A DNA stretch of 64,000 bases from Acidobacteriota bacterium (GTDB lineage Bacteria > Acidobacteriota > Terriglobia > Acidiferrales > UBA7541). Shown in pieces: positions 45,625 to 54,314 of this stretch; position 1 is the first letter of the stretch, and every line of letters starts with the position of its first letter. The translations under genes and the position numbers were made by a program. The stretch covers positions 62,001 to 126,000 of the forward strand of contig JABCZF010000005.1 of NCBI GenBank assembly GCA_013289825.1. Direction: 5' to 3'. The notes under the pieces are model-generated. The model made no database searches. It saw only the letters and a list, made by a program, of their open reading frames with translations, and was not told where the DNA came from.

Positions 45625-46248
45625 CTACTGCGGCAGAGTGTAGAGCAGCACGAGGAAGAAGGCGTTGATTCCCGCTGCGAGGAGAAACGCCTGGAGGCGG
45701 CCGATGCCGTCAACTTCTTCAAAGACCATCATGAGCACGAGGGTCCAGGCAACGGCCGACGCCAGCGCGCCGACAACCGGGATCAAGACCAGGCCATTCA
45801 CAAACCAGCCCAGCAATAGTGGGCGCATTACTCCAAAAAAAGTGCCCGTGGCACCGAGAAACCATCGGGCCATCAAATGGCAGAACCCAAACTGGATGAA
45901 GGCGATGGCTCCCATATAGACCCAGACAAACAGCAAGCCCAAGAGCAATCCCCAGAAGATCGTCCCGGCGGTTGCACCTTGGCGAGCCAGCATCCCGGGC
46001 AGCGCGGTCACAAGAAAAACAATTGCGGCGCTGATCATGCTGAAAACCATGCCATATAGAAGAGCCTGGGGGTCGCGAGAAGCGCTCCGGATGGCTAGGT
46101 CATCCCAGCGCGCAATGTTGAAAGCCAAGCGCAGATAGTAGATTGCCGCGATTCCTTCAGGGACTGCTGCGGCTTCTTCGGCCGGCAAAATCGGCGCGAC
46201 ACAGCTGTGGAACACGCCATAACTCATCCCGCACGCTGAACATTGCAT
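45625..46248 (-). CDS. Yip1-like multi-helix membrane protein with N-terminal Cys motif
   Basis: The product has 207 residues from the ATG at 46248 (GAGG 8 nt upstream). It begins MQCSACGMSYGVFHSC, a probable small zinc site. Five hydrophobic helices follow in the Yip1-domain pattern (for example FSMISAAIVFLVTALPG, GLLLGLLFVWVYMGAIAFI, GWFVNGLVLIPVVGALA). The C-terminal WTLVLMMVFEEVDGIG is typical of bacterial Yip1 proteins. Function is unknown; such proteins may act in membrane organisation. Confidence 0.75.
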   Translation of the reverse strand: MQCSACGMSYGVFHSCVAPILPAEEAAAVPEGIAAIYYLRLAFNIARWDDLAIRSASRDPQALLYGMVFSMISAAIVFLVTALPGMLARQGATAGTIFWGLLLGLLFVWVYMGAIAFIQFGFCHLMARWFLGATGTFFGVMRPLLLGWFVNGLVLIPVVGALASAVAWTLVLMMVFEEVDGIGRLQAFLLAAGINAFFLVLLYTLPQ

Positions 46249-46355
46249 AGAAGCGCCTCGGCCGGCAAAGAAGCGCAAACTTTATCACCTTTCTAGCGTC
46301 TACTCTAACGATGCCTGCCGTTCTGGCTAGTCGTGGTCTGTCATAACGTGCGAGA

Positions 46356-47135
46356 ATGTTGCCGATGAATCCTTGGCTGATCGCCGGGCCAACAGGATTG
46401 GCGGCTGCCGCAGCGGGAATCGCCGCATACGGAGCGGCCTATCCTCGTTCGCAGCTCTTTGGCCGGACGGTTTGCCGGACGAATTCGCCGCAGAAGCTTG
46501 CTCTCACGTTTGACGACGGGCCGAATCCGGCAATCACGCCGAAGCTGCTCGATCTTCTTGACCGTTACAAAGCGCGCGCGACCTTTTTTGTCATCGGGAA
46601 AAATGCGCGCGAATGTCCGGACCTCCTGAAAGAGACCGCCGCGCGCGGCCACCTCATCGGCAATCACACGGACGCCCATCCCAATCTTTTTTGGCTAAAG
46701 CCGGATCAAATCACCGTTGAGCTTCGCTGCTGCAATTATTCCATCATCGCGGCCACGGGCGCTCCGCCGCGGTGGTTCCGGCCACCCTTCGGAGCGCGAA
46801 ACCCGTGGGTGGTTCCCGTCGCGCGCGAACTGAACCAGCGCGTGGTCATGTGGACGCTGATCCCCGGCGACTGGCGCGCTACCTCTTCGGAATGGCTGAT
46901 CCCGCGGATACAGCCGATCGCCACACGTGCGCAACGCAATCTGCGCGCGGCGGGCGCTGCCGGCGGAGGCGCCACTACCGGCGACATCCTGTGCCTCCAT
47001 GATGGCTCACACCGCCAACTGAACGCCGACCGCCTGCCGACGCTGGCGGCGCTCGAACATTGGCTGCCACGTTGGCGTGACCTCGGGCTGGAATTTGTTA
47101 CAATCGATGGCGCGGTGAGTGCACCCGCGACCTAG
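46356..47135 (+). CDS. Polysaccharide deacetylase (NodB family), membrane-anchored
   Basis: The protein has 259 residues. An N-terminal hydrophobic segment (GPTGLAAAAAGIAAYGAAY) is a signal anchor. All NodB motifs are intact: TFDDGPN (motif 1, metal and base Asp), HTDAH (motif 2), RPPFGARN (motif 3), VVMWTLIPGDW (motif 4) and ILCLHDG (motif 5). It should remove acetyl groups from peptidoglycan, chitin-like or exopolysaccharide sugars. The next gene starts 2 nt after its stop. Confidence 0.9.
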   Translation: MLPMNPWLIAGPTGLAAAAAGIAAYGAAYPRSQLFGRTVCRTNSPQKLALTFDDGPNPAITPKLLDLLDRYKARATFFVIGKNARECPDLLKETAARGHLIGNHTDAHPNLFWLKPDQITVELRCCNYSIIAATGAPPRWFRPPFGARNPWVVPVARELNQRVVMWTLIPGDWRATSSEWLIPRIQPIATRAQRNLRAAGAAGGGATTGDILCLHDGSHRQLNADRLPTLAALEHWLPRWRDLGLEFVTIDGAVSAPAT

Positions 47136-47137
47136 CC

Positions 47138-47452
47138 ATGGACGAACGCGCGTTTTACACGGAAAAGGAAGAAACCAGAAAGATAAAGCTCGTCTGCCCG
47201 AGCTGCCGCGGCGAATTCGAATTTCCCGTGCGCTGGAAGGTTTCACGGAAAAAGAGGGAGTTGCCGCGCGGCGCCGGTGAAGAGGACCGCAGAAAGTTTC
47301 AAAAGGCCACATCCTTTATGGTGCGGCTCGACGACCTCGTGGCTTGTTTCAAATGCCGCAAACGGTTCGAGCTTACCGGGCAGTCCACGGTGCTCATCAG
47401 CGATAATCTGGGCGATCCCAACGCCGATCCCGAGAATTTCGGCAACCGCTGA
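47138..47452 (+). CDS. Small zinc-ribbon-like protein
   Basis: The 104-residue protein has two Cys pairs about 45 residues apart: CPSC near residue 20 and CFKC near residue 70, consistent with one zinc ribbon split by a basic insert (RWKVSRKKRELPRG). It is cytoplasmic with an acidic C-terminus (DPNADPENFG). No family is recognised. It is translationally close to the deacetylase gene (2-nt gap). Confidence 0.7.
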   Translation: MDERAFYTEKEETRKIKLVCPSCRGEFEFPVRWKVSRKKRELPRGAGEEDRRKFQKATSFMVRLDDLVACFKCRKRFELTGQSTVLISDNLGDPNADPENFGNR

Positions 47453-47504
47453 TACTGTCGCCATCTTCGCCATCTTCCGACTACCCGACATCCATGACTA
47501 AGCA

Positions 47505-47705
47505 CTAAATTTCCGGGTAGAGGTCAAAAAATGCGGCCACCGACTCGTGGAACGTCGCTTCAATCTCTTCTTTGCTGCCTTCAATCAAGTGCATGGTAAT
47601 GCGCGTGGTTTTGCCGTTTTTCAGTATTACCGTGGCGTCCTTCAGCTCGCCAAGCTCCTCTTCCGGGAGCAACCGCATTCCATAAATCAGCGCCAGCTTC
47701 GCCAT
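47505..47705 (-). CDS. Small conserved-looking protein of unknown function
   Basis: The 66-residue, soluble, alpha/beta product (LPEEELGELKDATVILKNGKT, then EEIEATFHESVAAFFDLYPEI) starts at an ATG with GGGCAAGGGAT upstream. No domain is recognised; composition and codon use look genuine. It is isolated and convergent with the zinc-ribbon gene. Confidence 0.6.
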   Translation of the reverse strand: MAKLALIYGMRLLPEEELGELKDATVILKNGKTTRITMHLIEGSKEEIEATFHESVAAFFDLYPEI

Positions 47706-47912
47706 ATCCCTTGCCCTCTTTCTTCGACGCTACTTGATATGCCCTGAGGCTACTCAGTTTTCATCTGCGTCGTCAACCAGCAAGAACACAGGCCGCTTTG
47801 GCCGTCCGTGTGATTGGCCAGATTCCGCTCTCGGTCCCAGCATACCAGCGGTATACTCAGGCATCCCGTGCTTGGTCCTCGAGCATCGCACCAGGCATAA
47901 CGGAGGGATGTC

Positions 47913-48707
47913 ATGACAGAGTCGCCCCGCCGGAACTATCCTTTGTATCGCATCCTGGTTGCCGGTCTGCTTGTGCTTCCGCAATTTGGCCTCGCGCAAC
48001 AGCCGGATGGACCGCAGACTTCTGCGCCGCCTCCGGTAGCCGCTCCTACTCCGGCGGCGGCGCCCGCAGGGCATGGCTCCCCTGAAAAAATCTGGATTCC
48101 CGCGGGCACGCGCGTCGCCGTGGTCCTAGAAAATGGCATCTCCACGCGTGGCGCCAAAGCCGGCGATTCCGTTTACTTCCATACGTCGTTTCCCATCACC
48201 CAGAACAATCGCATCGTTATCCCTGTGGGTTCCTATCTGCGCGGGGAACTGATCGAATCCAAGCGGCCGGGGCGTGTGAAAGGGCGCGGCGAATTTCGCA
48301 TGCGTTTGGATACGCTCATTTTTCCGAATGGCTACACCGTGGACTTGAATGCCACTCCGCGCAGCGCCGATTCCGGCGGAAAAGAAACCATGGATTCCGA
48401 AGGTAAAGTGACCGGCGCCGGCGGCAAGGGGAAGGACGTTCAAACCGTAGCCGAAACGACCGCTACAGGTGCGGGGATTGGCGCCATCGCCGATGGCGCC
48501 AAAGGCCTCGGAATCGGCGCAGGTATAGGCGCTGTTGCCGGACTCGGCGCGATTCTCTTGACGCGCGGTCCGGAAGCCGAACTGCCGCGCGGCTCCACGC
48601 TCGATATCGTGCTCGAACACCAACTCGCTTTGGACAGCAGCCAGATTCAGTACAGCAATGTCGGACAAGCCATGCCCATCACACCGCCTCCCGCTCGGCA
48701 ACCGTAG
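47913..48707 (+). CDS. Secreted protein with VirB10/TrbI-like beta core and glycine-zipper segment
   Basis: The protein has 264 residues. The signal peptide is YRILVAGLLVLPQFGLAQ, followed by a Pro/Ala linker (25-55). The core (PAGTRVAVVLENGISTRGAKAGDSV, VIPVGSYLRGELIESKRPGR, LDTLIFPNGYTVDL) resembles the beta-barrel half of TrbI/VirB10 but no secretion system is near. Residues 195-220 are a Gly-rich hydrophobic zipper (GIGAIADGAKGLGIGAGIG). The C-terminus LPRGSTLDIVLEHQLAL recurs in the product of 54315-55070. A GGAGGG site precedes the ATG; TATACT lies at 47852. Confidence 0.72.
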   Translation: MTESPRRNYPLYRILVAGLLVLPQFGLAQQPDGPQTSAPPPVAAPTPAAAPAGHGSPEKIWIPAGTRVAVVLENGISTRGAKAGDSVYFHTSFPITQNNRIVIPVGSYLRGELIESKRPGRVKGRGEFRMRLDTLIFPNGYTVDLNATPRSADSGGKETMDSEGKVTGAGGKGKDVQTVAETTATGAGIGAIADGAKGLGIGAGIGAVAGLGAILLTRGPEAELPRGSTLDIVLEHQLALDSSQIQYSNVGQAMPITPPPARQP

Positions 48708-48818
48708 CTTCTTTAGCATCACCTTTTAGGGTCCTGGGGAGCCGGCAGAGCCACGCGCTCACGTCTTTGTTGTTAATACTCGTACCGCTTTTTCTCGGGT
48801 GAAGGAGCTTATTCGTTT

Positions 48819-49949
48819 TCAAGCTGGCGCCCGGTGCGCGGAAGCGGACTCGAAGCGCATCGGGCTAAAGCGGTCCCAATCTACGGTGACGCGTTGTTCT
48901 GTCACCCATTCGCGCACAAGCCGGGCGGTGATTGGTGTCAGCAGGATTCCACTGCGAAAGTGTCCGGTCGCGATGAGCAGCCCGTCGATGTCGGTCGGTC
49001 CGAGGATTGGCAGATGATCGGGCGAGTCAGGCCGAAGCCCCGCCCAGGTTTCTTCCACACGCGAGCCGGCTAGGCCCGGCGAAAGTTCGATCGCTCCAGC
49101 GAGAATCTTTTCCAGGCCGCCGGCCGTGAGCACTTTTTCGAAGCCCGTGTATTCCACGGTCGCCCCGGCAAGAATTCTTCCGTCATTCCTGGGGACCAGG
49201 TAGATTTTTTCTGACCAGAGAACTCGTTCGATTTTTAGATCGTCCGCGCGCAACGCCACCATTTGGCCCTTCGCTGGCCGCACCGGGGCATAAGGAGCAA
49301 CTCCTTGGATATTTGCGGAAAAGCAGCCGGCCGCGATGACCGTCCACTGCGCCTCGACCTTTTCGTTTTTCAGATGCAGACCGAGGCACCGGCCGCCTTC
49401 GCGCCAGATCGCCTCCGCGCCTCTGGCAGAAAAAAACTGCACACCGCTTCGCCTTGCGGCTTCGAGCACCGCTTGCGTCAGAGCACGATTATCGACAGAC
49501 GCTTCCTCCGGGCGCAGCACGCCCGCTTCCAGGTCTTCGCTGAGAGCGGGCTCCAGCGCGCGAGCGTCCCGAGCACTGAGCGGCTCCGCTCGCAATCCCA
49601 GCCCGTGATGCAATGCGATCACCGTGCTCAGCTCTTCCCGCGCGTGGCGCGAAAATAGCGCTTGCAGCGTCCCCTTTGGCCGATAGCCCGCACTCCGGCC
49701 CGAAGCTTCCTCGACCATGCGCACAAATTCCGGATAGATCGCCATGCTGGCCTTGGCCAATGGCACCAGCGCAATCAGGGCAGCGCTTTCCGGCGCAGGC
49801 GACAGAATCCCCGCTCCCGCCCAGGACGCTTCGAGCCCCGGTTCCTGCCGGTCGAACAGCCCCACGCCGAGCCCGGCGTTCGCAAGGTCGAGCGCGATGG
49901 ATGCGCCGATCAATCCACCACCGGCAATGGCCACGTCAAACTTCTTCAT
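48819..49949 (-). CDS. thiO: FAD-dependent glycine oxidase-like protein (ThiO)
   Basis: The protein has 376 residues. The dinucleotide-binding fold is at the start (VAIAGGGLIGASIALDLANAG...LFDRQ). The DAO-family interior motifs are ASWAGAGILSP, TVIAAGCFS and WAGLRPDSPDHLPILGP, with GLLIATGHFRSGILLTPITA at the end, a classical ThiO closure. ThiO makes dehydroglycine for the thiazole of thiamine in aerobes. No other thi genes are in the window, so the assignment rests on sequence alone; another amino-acid oxidase is possible. Confidence 0.83.
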   Translation of the reverse strand: MKKFDVAIAGGGLIGASIALDLANAGLGVGLFDRQEPGLEASWAGAGILSPAPESAALIALVPLAKASMAIYPEFVRMVEEASGRSAGYRPKGTLQALFSRHAREELSTVIALHHGLGLRAEPLSARDARALEPALSEDLEAGVLRPEEASVDNRALTQAVLEAARRSGVQFFSARGAEAIWREGGRCLGLHLKNEKVEAQWTVIAAGCFSANIQGVAPYAPVRPAKGQMVALRADDLKIERVLWSEKIYLVPRNDGRILAGATVEYTGFEKVLTAGGLEKILAGAIELSPGLAGSRVEETWAGLRPDSPDHLPILGPTDIDGLLIATGHFRSGILLTPITARLVREWVTEQRVTVDWDRFSPMRFESASAHRAPA

Positions 49950-50094
49950 GCGGCCATCTTAACGCATCCGGCTGCCGGGTTCATGCGGGGATAAGATGTG
50001 CATTGGAGTTCTGCCCCGTTGGTTGCGTTGTGAGCTGCCTGGTAGCGCACAGGGCGCCGTTTTCTAGGAGTGCAGGTAAAGCTGCAGATGAGCA

Positions 50095-50688
50095 TCACAG
50101 CGATCCGACCAGCTCTTCCGACAAAATCTGCGCCTTCTTTGCCAGATCGCGTGCCCGCGCCCAATCTCCCGCCCGGCCTGCTTCTCGCGCATCAGAAATA
50201 AAACTGCTCACTTTGGAGGCCAGGTCAGCTTGTGTGGCGTCCAACGATTTTCCAGCCGTAGCGGCGAGGTTGCGCTCGGCACTGCTCAAGTTCCTATCGG
50301 TCTCTTGTCGCAGGGAGGCCGATTCTTCGGTCGATAATCCGGGAACAATTTGCGGAGTATCGGGCTTTGCTACCGGAGCATTTTGCGTTGTCGCGGGCGC
50401 GACGCTGCGCGGCCGCGCGGGAGCAATTCTCGTGGCCAGCGGAGCGGGAGGAGGCGGAATCTCAAATCGCAGGTCGGGTACGGGATCGTCGACATCTATG
50501 TTTGGCGCGGCGCGTTGCAGCAAGATTGGCCGGACAAGCACCGCCGTGCTCCATGGGATGGCAGGTTTTTTTCGCGCGGCACAGCCGCTTATGAAAATCG
50601 CCACCGACCCCAGCACGCTGAAGAGAATCCGCGCACTATCTCGGATCACGGCAAGCTGGGGTGGCGCCGAGGTTTCTGTCATATGCAT
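50095..50688 (-). CDS. Putative lipoprotein linked to a two-component operon
   Basis: This 197-residue protein has a lipobox-like ISGC after a hydrophobic stretch (ILFSVLGSVAIF), giving a lipidated Cys near residue 36. A Pro/Ala-rich linker (70-120) leads to a helical C-terminal domain (TEESASLRQETDRNLSSAERNL...). No family is recognised. It begins 30 bp after the kinase stop and ends the regulator-kinase-lipoprotein operon, so it may be a sensor accessory. Confidence 0.7.
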   Translation of the reverse strand: MHMTETSAPPQLAVIRDSARILFSVLGSVAIFISGCAARKKPAIPWSTAVLVRPILLQRAAPNIDVDDPVPDLRFEIPPPPAPLATRIAPARPRSVAPATTQNAPVAKPDTPQIVPGLSTEESASLRQETDRNLSSAERNLAATAGKSLDATQADLASKVSSFISDAREAGRAGDWARARDLAKKAQILSEELVGSL

Positions 50689-50718
50689 CAGAGGCCAGTT
50701 CCCGTTGTGTCTTTCGCA

Positions 50719-52578
50719 TCATGCCGCGAGCGGCAACTCGATGCGAAACGTCGTTCCTTTGCCCACCTCTGTCGTAAAGTCTATCGAACCGTTGAGAAGC
50801 TGCACAATTCGAAACGTGCTGGCCAGCCCGATACCGTTGCCTCCTGGCCGGGTCGTGAAAAAGAGCTGGAAAATCTTCTGGCGGTGCTCGGGCGGAATGC
50901 CTTTTCCCGTGTCCCCCACGCTGATCTCCGCCATTTCACCGCGCCGCGTCAGCATGAGCCGCAATTGTCCGCCGCTGGGCATCGATTCTCCGGCGTTTAA
51001 CACGAGATTCAGCACAGCCTGCTTGAGCAAAGCGCGGTCGACGTAAACTTCCGGCACGTCGATCGGCAAAAGCTGCGCCACTTGAATGTTGGCTTTTTGC
51101 ATCTGTGGCCGGGCTACCTCGAGAACCTCTTTCAGCAATTCCGCCAGTTGCGTAGGCTCGAGCCGCACATCCATCGGACGCGTAAAATCTAGGAACCGCT
51201 TCACAACCGCATCCAGCCGGTCGATCTCCTTGTCGAGCACTTGCACGGCCTGGTGCGCGCTGCTGTCCGAATCCGGCGGCAAGCATTCCTTCAAATTCTC
51301 GAGCCACAGGCGCATCGAGTTGAGAGGGTTCTTGACCTCGTGCGCGACTCCTGCGGTGATGCGTCCCAGAGCCGCCAGCCGTTCGCTCACCTGCAGCTGG
51401 GTGTTGATGCTCTCGATGGAATCGAGATCGCGCAGCGTTAGCAACGCACCCATCCGTTCGCCATCCTCTTGAATTGCCTGGACGGTCACGCTGACGCGCT
51501 TTTCTCCTTCCGCCGTTTTCAATTCTATTTCTGCGGCGAGCTCCCTCAATTCGTCACCTTCGAGATGCAACGCATCCCGCAGTGGGTGACCCATCGGAAA
51601 TATTTCGGTTACTCTTCTCCCAAGAAACTGTCCGGCGGGAGCCCCGAGAAATTTCTCCGCGGCTGGGCTGACCATGACCGCGCGCGCATCTCGCGTGAAG
51701 AGCAGCAAGCCGTCTTCGAGCCCGGCCATAACGGAGTTCATGTTTTCACGCATGGTGCTGAAGATTTCATGCACTCCGCGCAGTTGCTGGCCAACCTTCG
51801 TAATTTTCCGGCTGACCTGTCCCAATTCGTCGCCGCTTCCCGCGAAGCCTCGCACCTCCGGCATGGGCGCGTCGTACTGACCCGCCGAGATGCGGTCCAG
51901 TTGCGCGGAAATCCTCGCCAAGGGCGCCAGCGTCGCTCCGCTTACAACCGCGGCGAGAACCGTGGAAATAACCAATGCCAGCAGCACAATCGTGCCAAGT
52001 TTCCTTACGATCGGGAGGATTTCGTTGCTTAGCAAAAGTGCCGAGGACACCGCCACGCGCACTTCACCGAACGGCTCATCTCCATAGTTGAATTGAAAAT
52101 CAAATTCGTAGGTGCCTCGTGGCCCGGCAAGAAGTTTCAACTGATGCAAAACACCACCATGCGTGAGCTGTGTGAGCGGTGCCCGGCGCGACGGAAATTT
52201 CCCCACTAAGGGTTTGTCGGTCGATGCCAGAACCCTCCCATCGTGGTCCGTGATGGAAACTTCATAAATCCCGGACGAGGCGTTGGCGGCCTGCAATTGG
52301 GCTTGCAAACCCTGGCTCGCGCCGAGGGCGTAGGCCACGTAATCATGAATATCTTCGGGAGCGTTGGACTCGGGCCGCCATCCTTGCGCCTTGGCGTCCT
52401 GCAGCGCACCCTTGATTTGTTCAAAGGTGCTCCGGGCGAGTTCACTTGCTCGTCTCTCGCTTTGATCCAGAACCTGCTGGATCAGTTGGGCAAAATACAC
52501 GCCGGACACGGCGGCCACCACCAGCAGCACGAGTCCGGTCATCACCAGCGTGAGTTTTGTTCGCAGCCGGAGCTGCAT
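50719..52578 (-). CDS. Sensor histidine kinase with HAMP and PAS domains
   Basis: The protein has 619 residues. Helix 1 (LTLVMTGLVLLVVAAVSGVYFA), a periplasmic sensor (30-185, with EVSITDHDGRVLAST typical of dCache/sCache-like folds), helix 2 (IVLLALVISTVLAAVVSG), HAMP (about 215-270) and PAS (about 280-390: NSVMAGLEDGLLLFTRDARAVMVSPAAEKFLG) come before the kinase core. The phospho-acceptor His is in AGVAHEVKNPLNSMRLW; ATPase boxes are NLVLNAGESM and GDTGKGIPPE. It starts 9 nt after the regulator stop. Confidence 0.93.
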   Translation of the reverse strand: MQLRLRTKLTLVMTGLVLLVVAAVSGVYFAQLIQQVLDQSERRASELARSTFEQIKGALQDAKAQGWRPESNAPEDIHDYVAYALGASQGLQAQLQAANASSGIYEVSITDHDGRVLASTDKPLVGKFPSRRAPLTQLTHGGVLHQLKLLAGPRGTYEFDFQFNYGDEPFGEVRVAVSSALLLSNEILPIVRKLGTIVLLALVISTVLAAVVSGATLAPLARISAQLDRISAGQYDAPMPEVRGFAGSGDELGQVSRKITKVGQQLRGVHEIFSTMRENMNSVMAGLEDGLLLFTRDARAVMVSPAAEKFLGAPAGQFLGRRVTEIFPMGHPLRDALHLEGDELRELAAEIELKTAEGEKRVSVTVQAIQEDGERMGALLTLRDLDSIESINTQLQVSERLAALGRITAGVAHEVKNPLNSMRLWLENLKECLPPDSDSSAHQAVQVLDKEIDRLDAVVKRFLDFTRPMDVRLEPTQLAELLKEVLEVARPQMQKANIQVAQLLPIDVPEVYVDRALLKQAVLNLVLNAGESMPSGGQLRLMLTRRGEMAEISVGDTGKGIPPEHRQKIFQLFFTTRPGGNGIGLASTFRIVQLLNGSIDFTTEVGKGTTFRIELPLAA

Positions 52579-52587
52579 CGCGGGTTC

Positions 52588-54012
52588 CTACTCTGCCTCG
52601 GCGCGTTCGCCGCCGTATTCTTTCAGCTTGTTGTGGAGTGTTTTGAGGCTGATGGCGAGCAGTTCGGCCGCCCGCGTCTTGTTGTTTCCCGTGGCGTTCA
52701 GCGTCTGCAGGATCAGCTCGCGCTCCATGGCGTCGACCGTCGTCCCAATCGGAAACTTGATCGAGGACAGATCGCCGGGACTCTTCGGCGCGCTTTTGCC
52801 AAACTCTCCCGGAAGGCAAGCCCGAGTGATCAGCTCTTTCTCGCACATGATCGACGCGCGCTCGATGATGTTGCGCAGCTCCCGAATGTTTCCCGGCCAG
52901 GTGTGGCTCATGAAAATATCCAGCACTTCCGCGCCGATCCCGCGCACGTGTTTCCCGTGCTTCGCGTTGACGTCGCGCAAAATGTGCTCCACGAGCAGAG
53001 GAATGTCGTCCTTGTGCTCGCGCAGCGGCGGTAGATTGATATGGAAGACGTTCAGCCGGAAATACAAGTCCTGCCGTAACTCGCCTCCGGACACCGCTTT
53101 TTCCGGATCCTTGTTTGTCGCCGCCAGCACGCGCACATCCACCGGCGTCTCGCTCTTGCTTCCGAGACGCCGCACTTTCCGGTCTTCCAGCACACGCAGG
53201 AGTTTGGCCTGCGTTGGCGCCGGCATCTCGCCAATTTCGTCCAGCAGCAATGTGCCAGCATCAGCAAGTTCAAAGCAGCCGATGCGCCGTTCGGCGGCGC
53301 CAGTGAAAGCGCCCCGCTCATGGCCAAAAATTTCGCTTTCCATCAACGACTCGGGAATTGCCGAGCAGTTGATGGGTACGAACGGCCCGTTGGCGCGTGG
53401 AGAAAGCTTGTGTATGGTCCGCGCCACAATCTCTTTTCCAGAGCCTGTCTCTCCCGTGATTAGCACGGAGGCCGAACTCGGTGCGGCCATCTCCACGATA
53501 CGCATCACTTCCTGCATGGGCTTCGACGCGCCCACCAACTCGCCCAGCCGGCCCGCCTCGCGCAGCTGGCGTTGCAGCACAAGGAGCTGGCGCGCATCCC
53601 GCCCTTTGCTTAAAGCACGGTCCAGCAAAGCCCTCAGCACTGGCCCCTTGAGCGGCTTTTCGATGTACCAGAATGCTCCGGACTCGATAGCGGCCACCGC
53701 ACGCTCTTCGCTGCCTTTGCCCGTGATGATCACGGCGGGAACGTCTAGCAGCTCCGGTCCAAGTTGTTTGAGCAGGTCCAGACCGTTCATACCGGGGAGT
53801 TCCACGTCCGCGATCAACGTGTCCGGCTGATAGCTTGCGAATTTCGCCAGCGCCTCTTCCGCAGTCCCCACGCCCAGCACATCAAAACCCCATCTTTGCA
53901 GCAGCTGCTCGTAACCCTTGCGGGCGTTGTCTTCATCTTCGACAATCAGCACGCGGTCCTTGCGCTCCAGCGGCTCCATGGCGCGCACCGTGCTTCTCGA
54001 TTCATCGCCCAT
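52588..54012 (-). CDS. NtrC-family sigma-54-dependent response regulator
   Basis: The protein has 474 residues. The receiver is at about 18-135 (VLIVEDEDNARKG, Asp in IADVELPG, Lys in EKPLKG). The AAA+ domain (about 155-395) has GETGSGKE, GAFTGA and GTLLLDEIGE. The Fis-like helix-turn-helix closes the protein (NKTRAAELLAISLKTLHNKL). Unlike usual operons the regulator gene is first, then kinase and lipoprotein. It activates sigma-54 promoters; targets unknown. Confidence 0.94.
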   Translation of the reverse strand: MGDESRSTVRAMEPLERKDRVLIVEDEDNARKGYEQLLQRWGFDVLGVGTAEEALAKFASYQPDTLIADVELPGMNGLDLLKQLGPELLDVPAVIITGKGSEERAVAAIESGAFWYIEKPLKGPVLRALLDRALSKGRDARQLLVLQRQLREAGRLGELVGASKPMQEVMRIVEMAAPSSASVLITGETGSGKEIVARTIHKLSPRANGPFVPINCSAIPESLMESEIFGHERGAFTGAAERRIGCFELADAGTLLLDEIGEMPAPTQAKLLRVLEDRKVRRLGSKSETPVDVRVLAATNKDPEKAVSGGELRQDLYFRLNVFHINLPPLREHKDDIPLLVEHILRDVNAKHGKHVRGIGAEVLDIFMSHTWPGNIRELRNIIERASIMCEKELITRACLPGEFGKSAPKSPGDLSSIKFPIGTTVDAMERELILQTLNATGNNKTRAAELLAISLKTLHNKLKEYGGERAEAE

Positions 54013-54178
54013 GCGATTCTGCCTTTCCCACCGCGGAACGTCTTATTTTCCGAGATTCTGTTGCGGGCTGGACACTTCGACTCTAACAAGCTCCCCCACG
54101 CTTGCCAAGCACATGCTGCCTTCAAAACGAAGCCGAGTTCTCGAAAATCAATGCGTCACATCGCGCACCAAAAACCGC
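54013..54178. other. Upstream region of the regulator operon without a gene
   Basis: Together with the following terminator and its tail this forms a 302 bp gap between 54012 and 54315. No supportable gene, promoter boxes or operator is obvious apart from the hairpin at 54179. Confidence 0.4.
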
Positions 54179-54210
54179 GAGCCGGCGCAGCATCCGGGCT
54201 GCGCCGGCTC
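54179..54210 (-). terminator. Intrinsic terminator of the secreted-protein gene
   Basis: GAGCCGGCGCAGC and GCTGCGCCGGCTC form a perfect 13-bp stem with a 6-nt loop. On the minus strand GCGGTTTTTGG follows at once, a good T-tract. It lies about 105 nt beyond the stop at 54315. Confidence 0.8.
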
Positions 54211-54314
54211 ATCCCCGGCGTCGACAAATTCATGATTAGGTTCTGGCCGAACTTCAGCCTTGTTCTTCCGGGCAACCCAACTTTCCACTGTTAACCGTGG
54301 ACGATCGTCCGGCT

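Noticed and set aside
49613..51046. A 477-residue plus-strand frame over the ThiO, lipoprotein and kinase genes
   Set aside because: It runs across three clear minus-strand genes and has low-complexity Ser/Arg composition and no ribosome site.
52550..53830. A 426-residue plus-strand frame opposite the sigma-54 regulator
   Set aside because: Antisense shadow of a gene with intact receiver, AAA+ and Fis domains.
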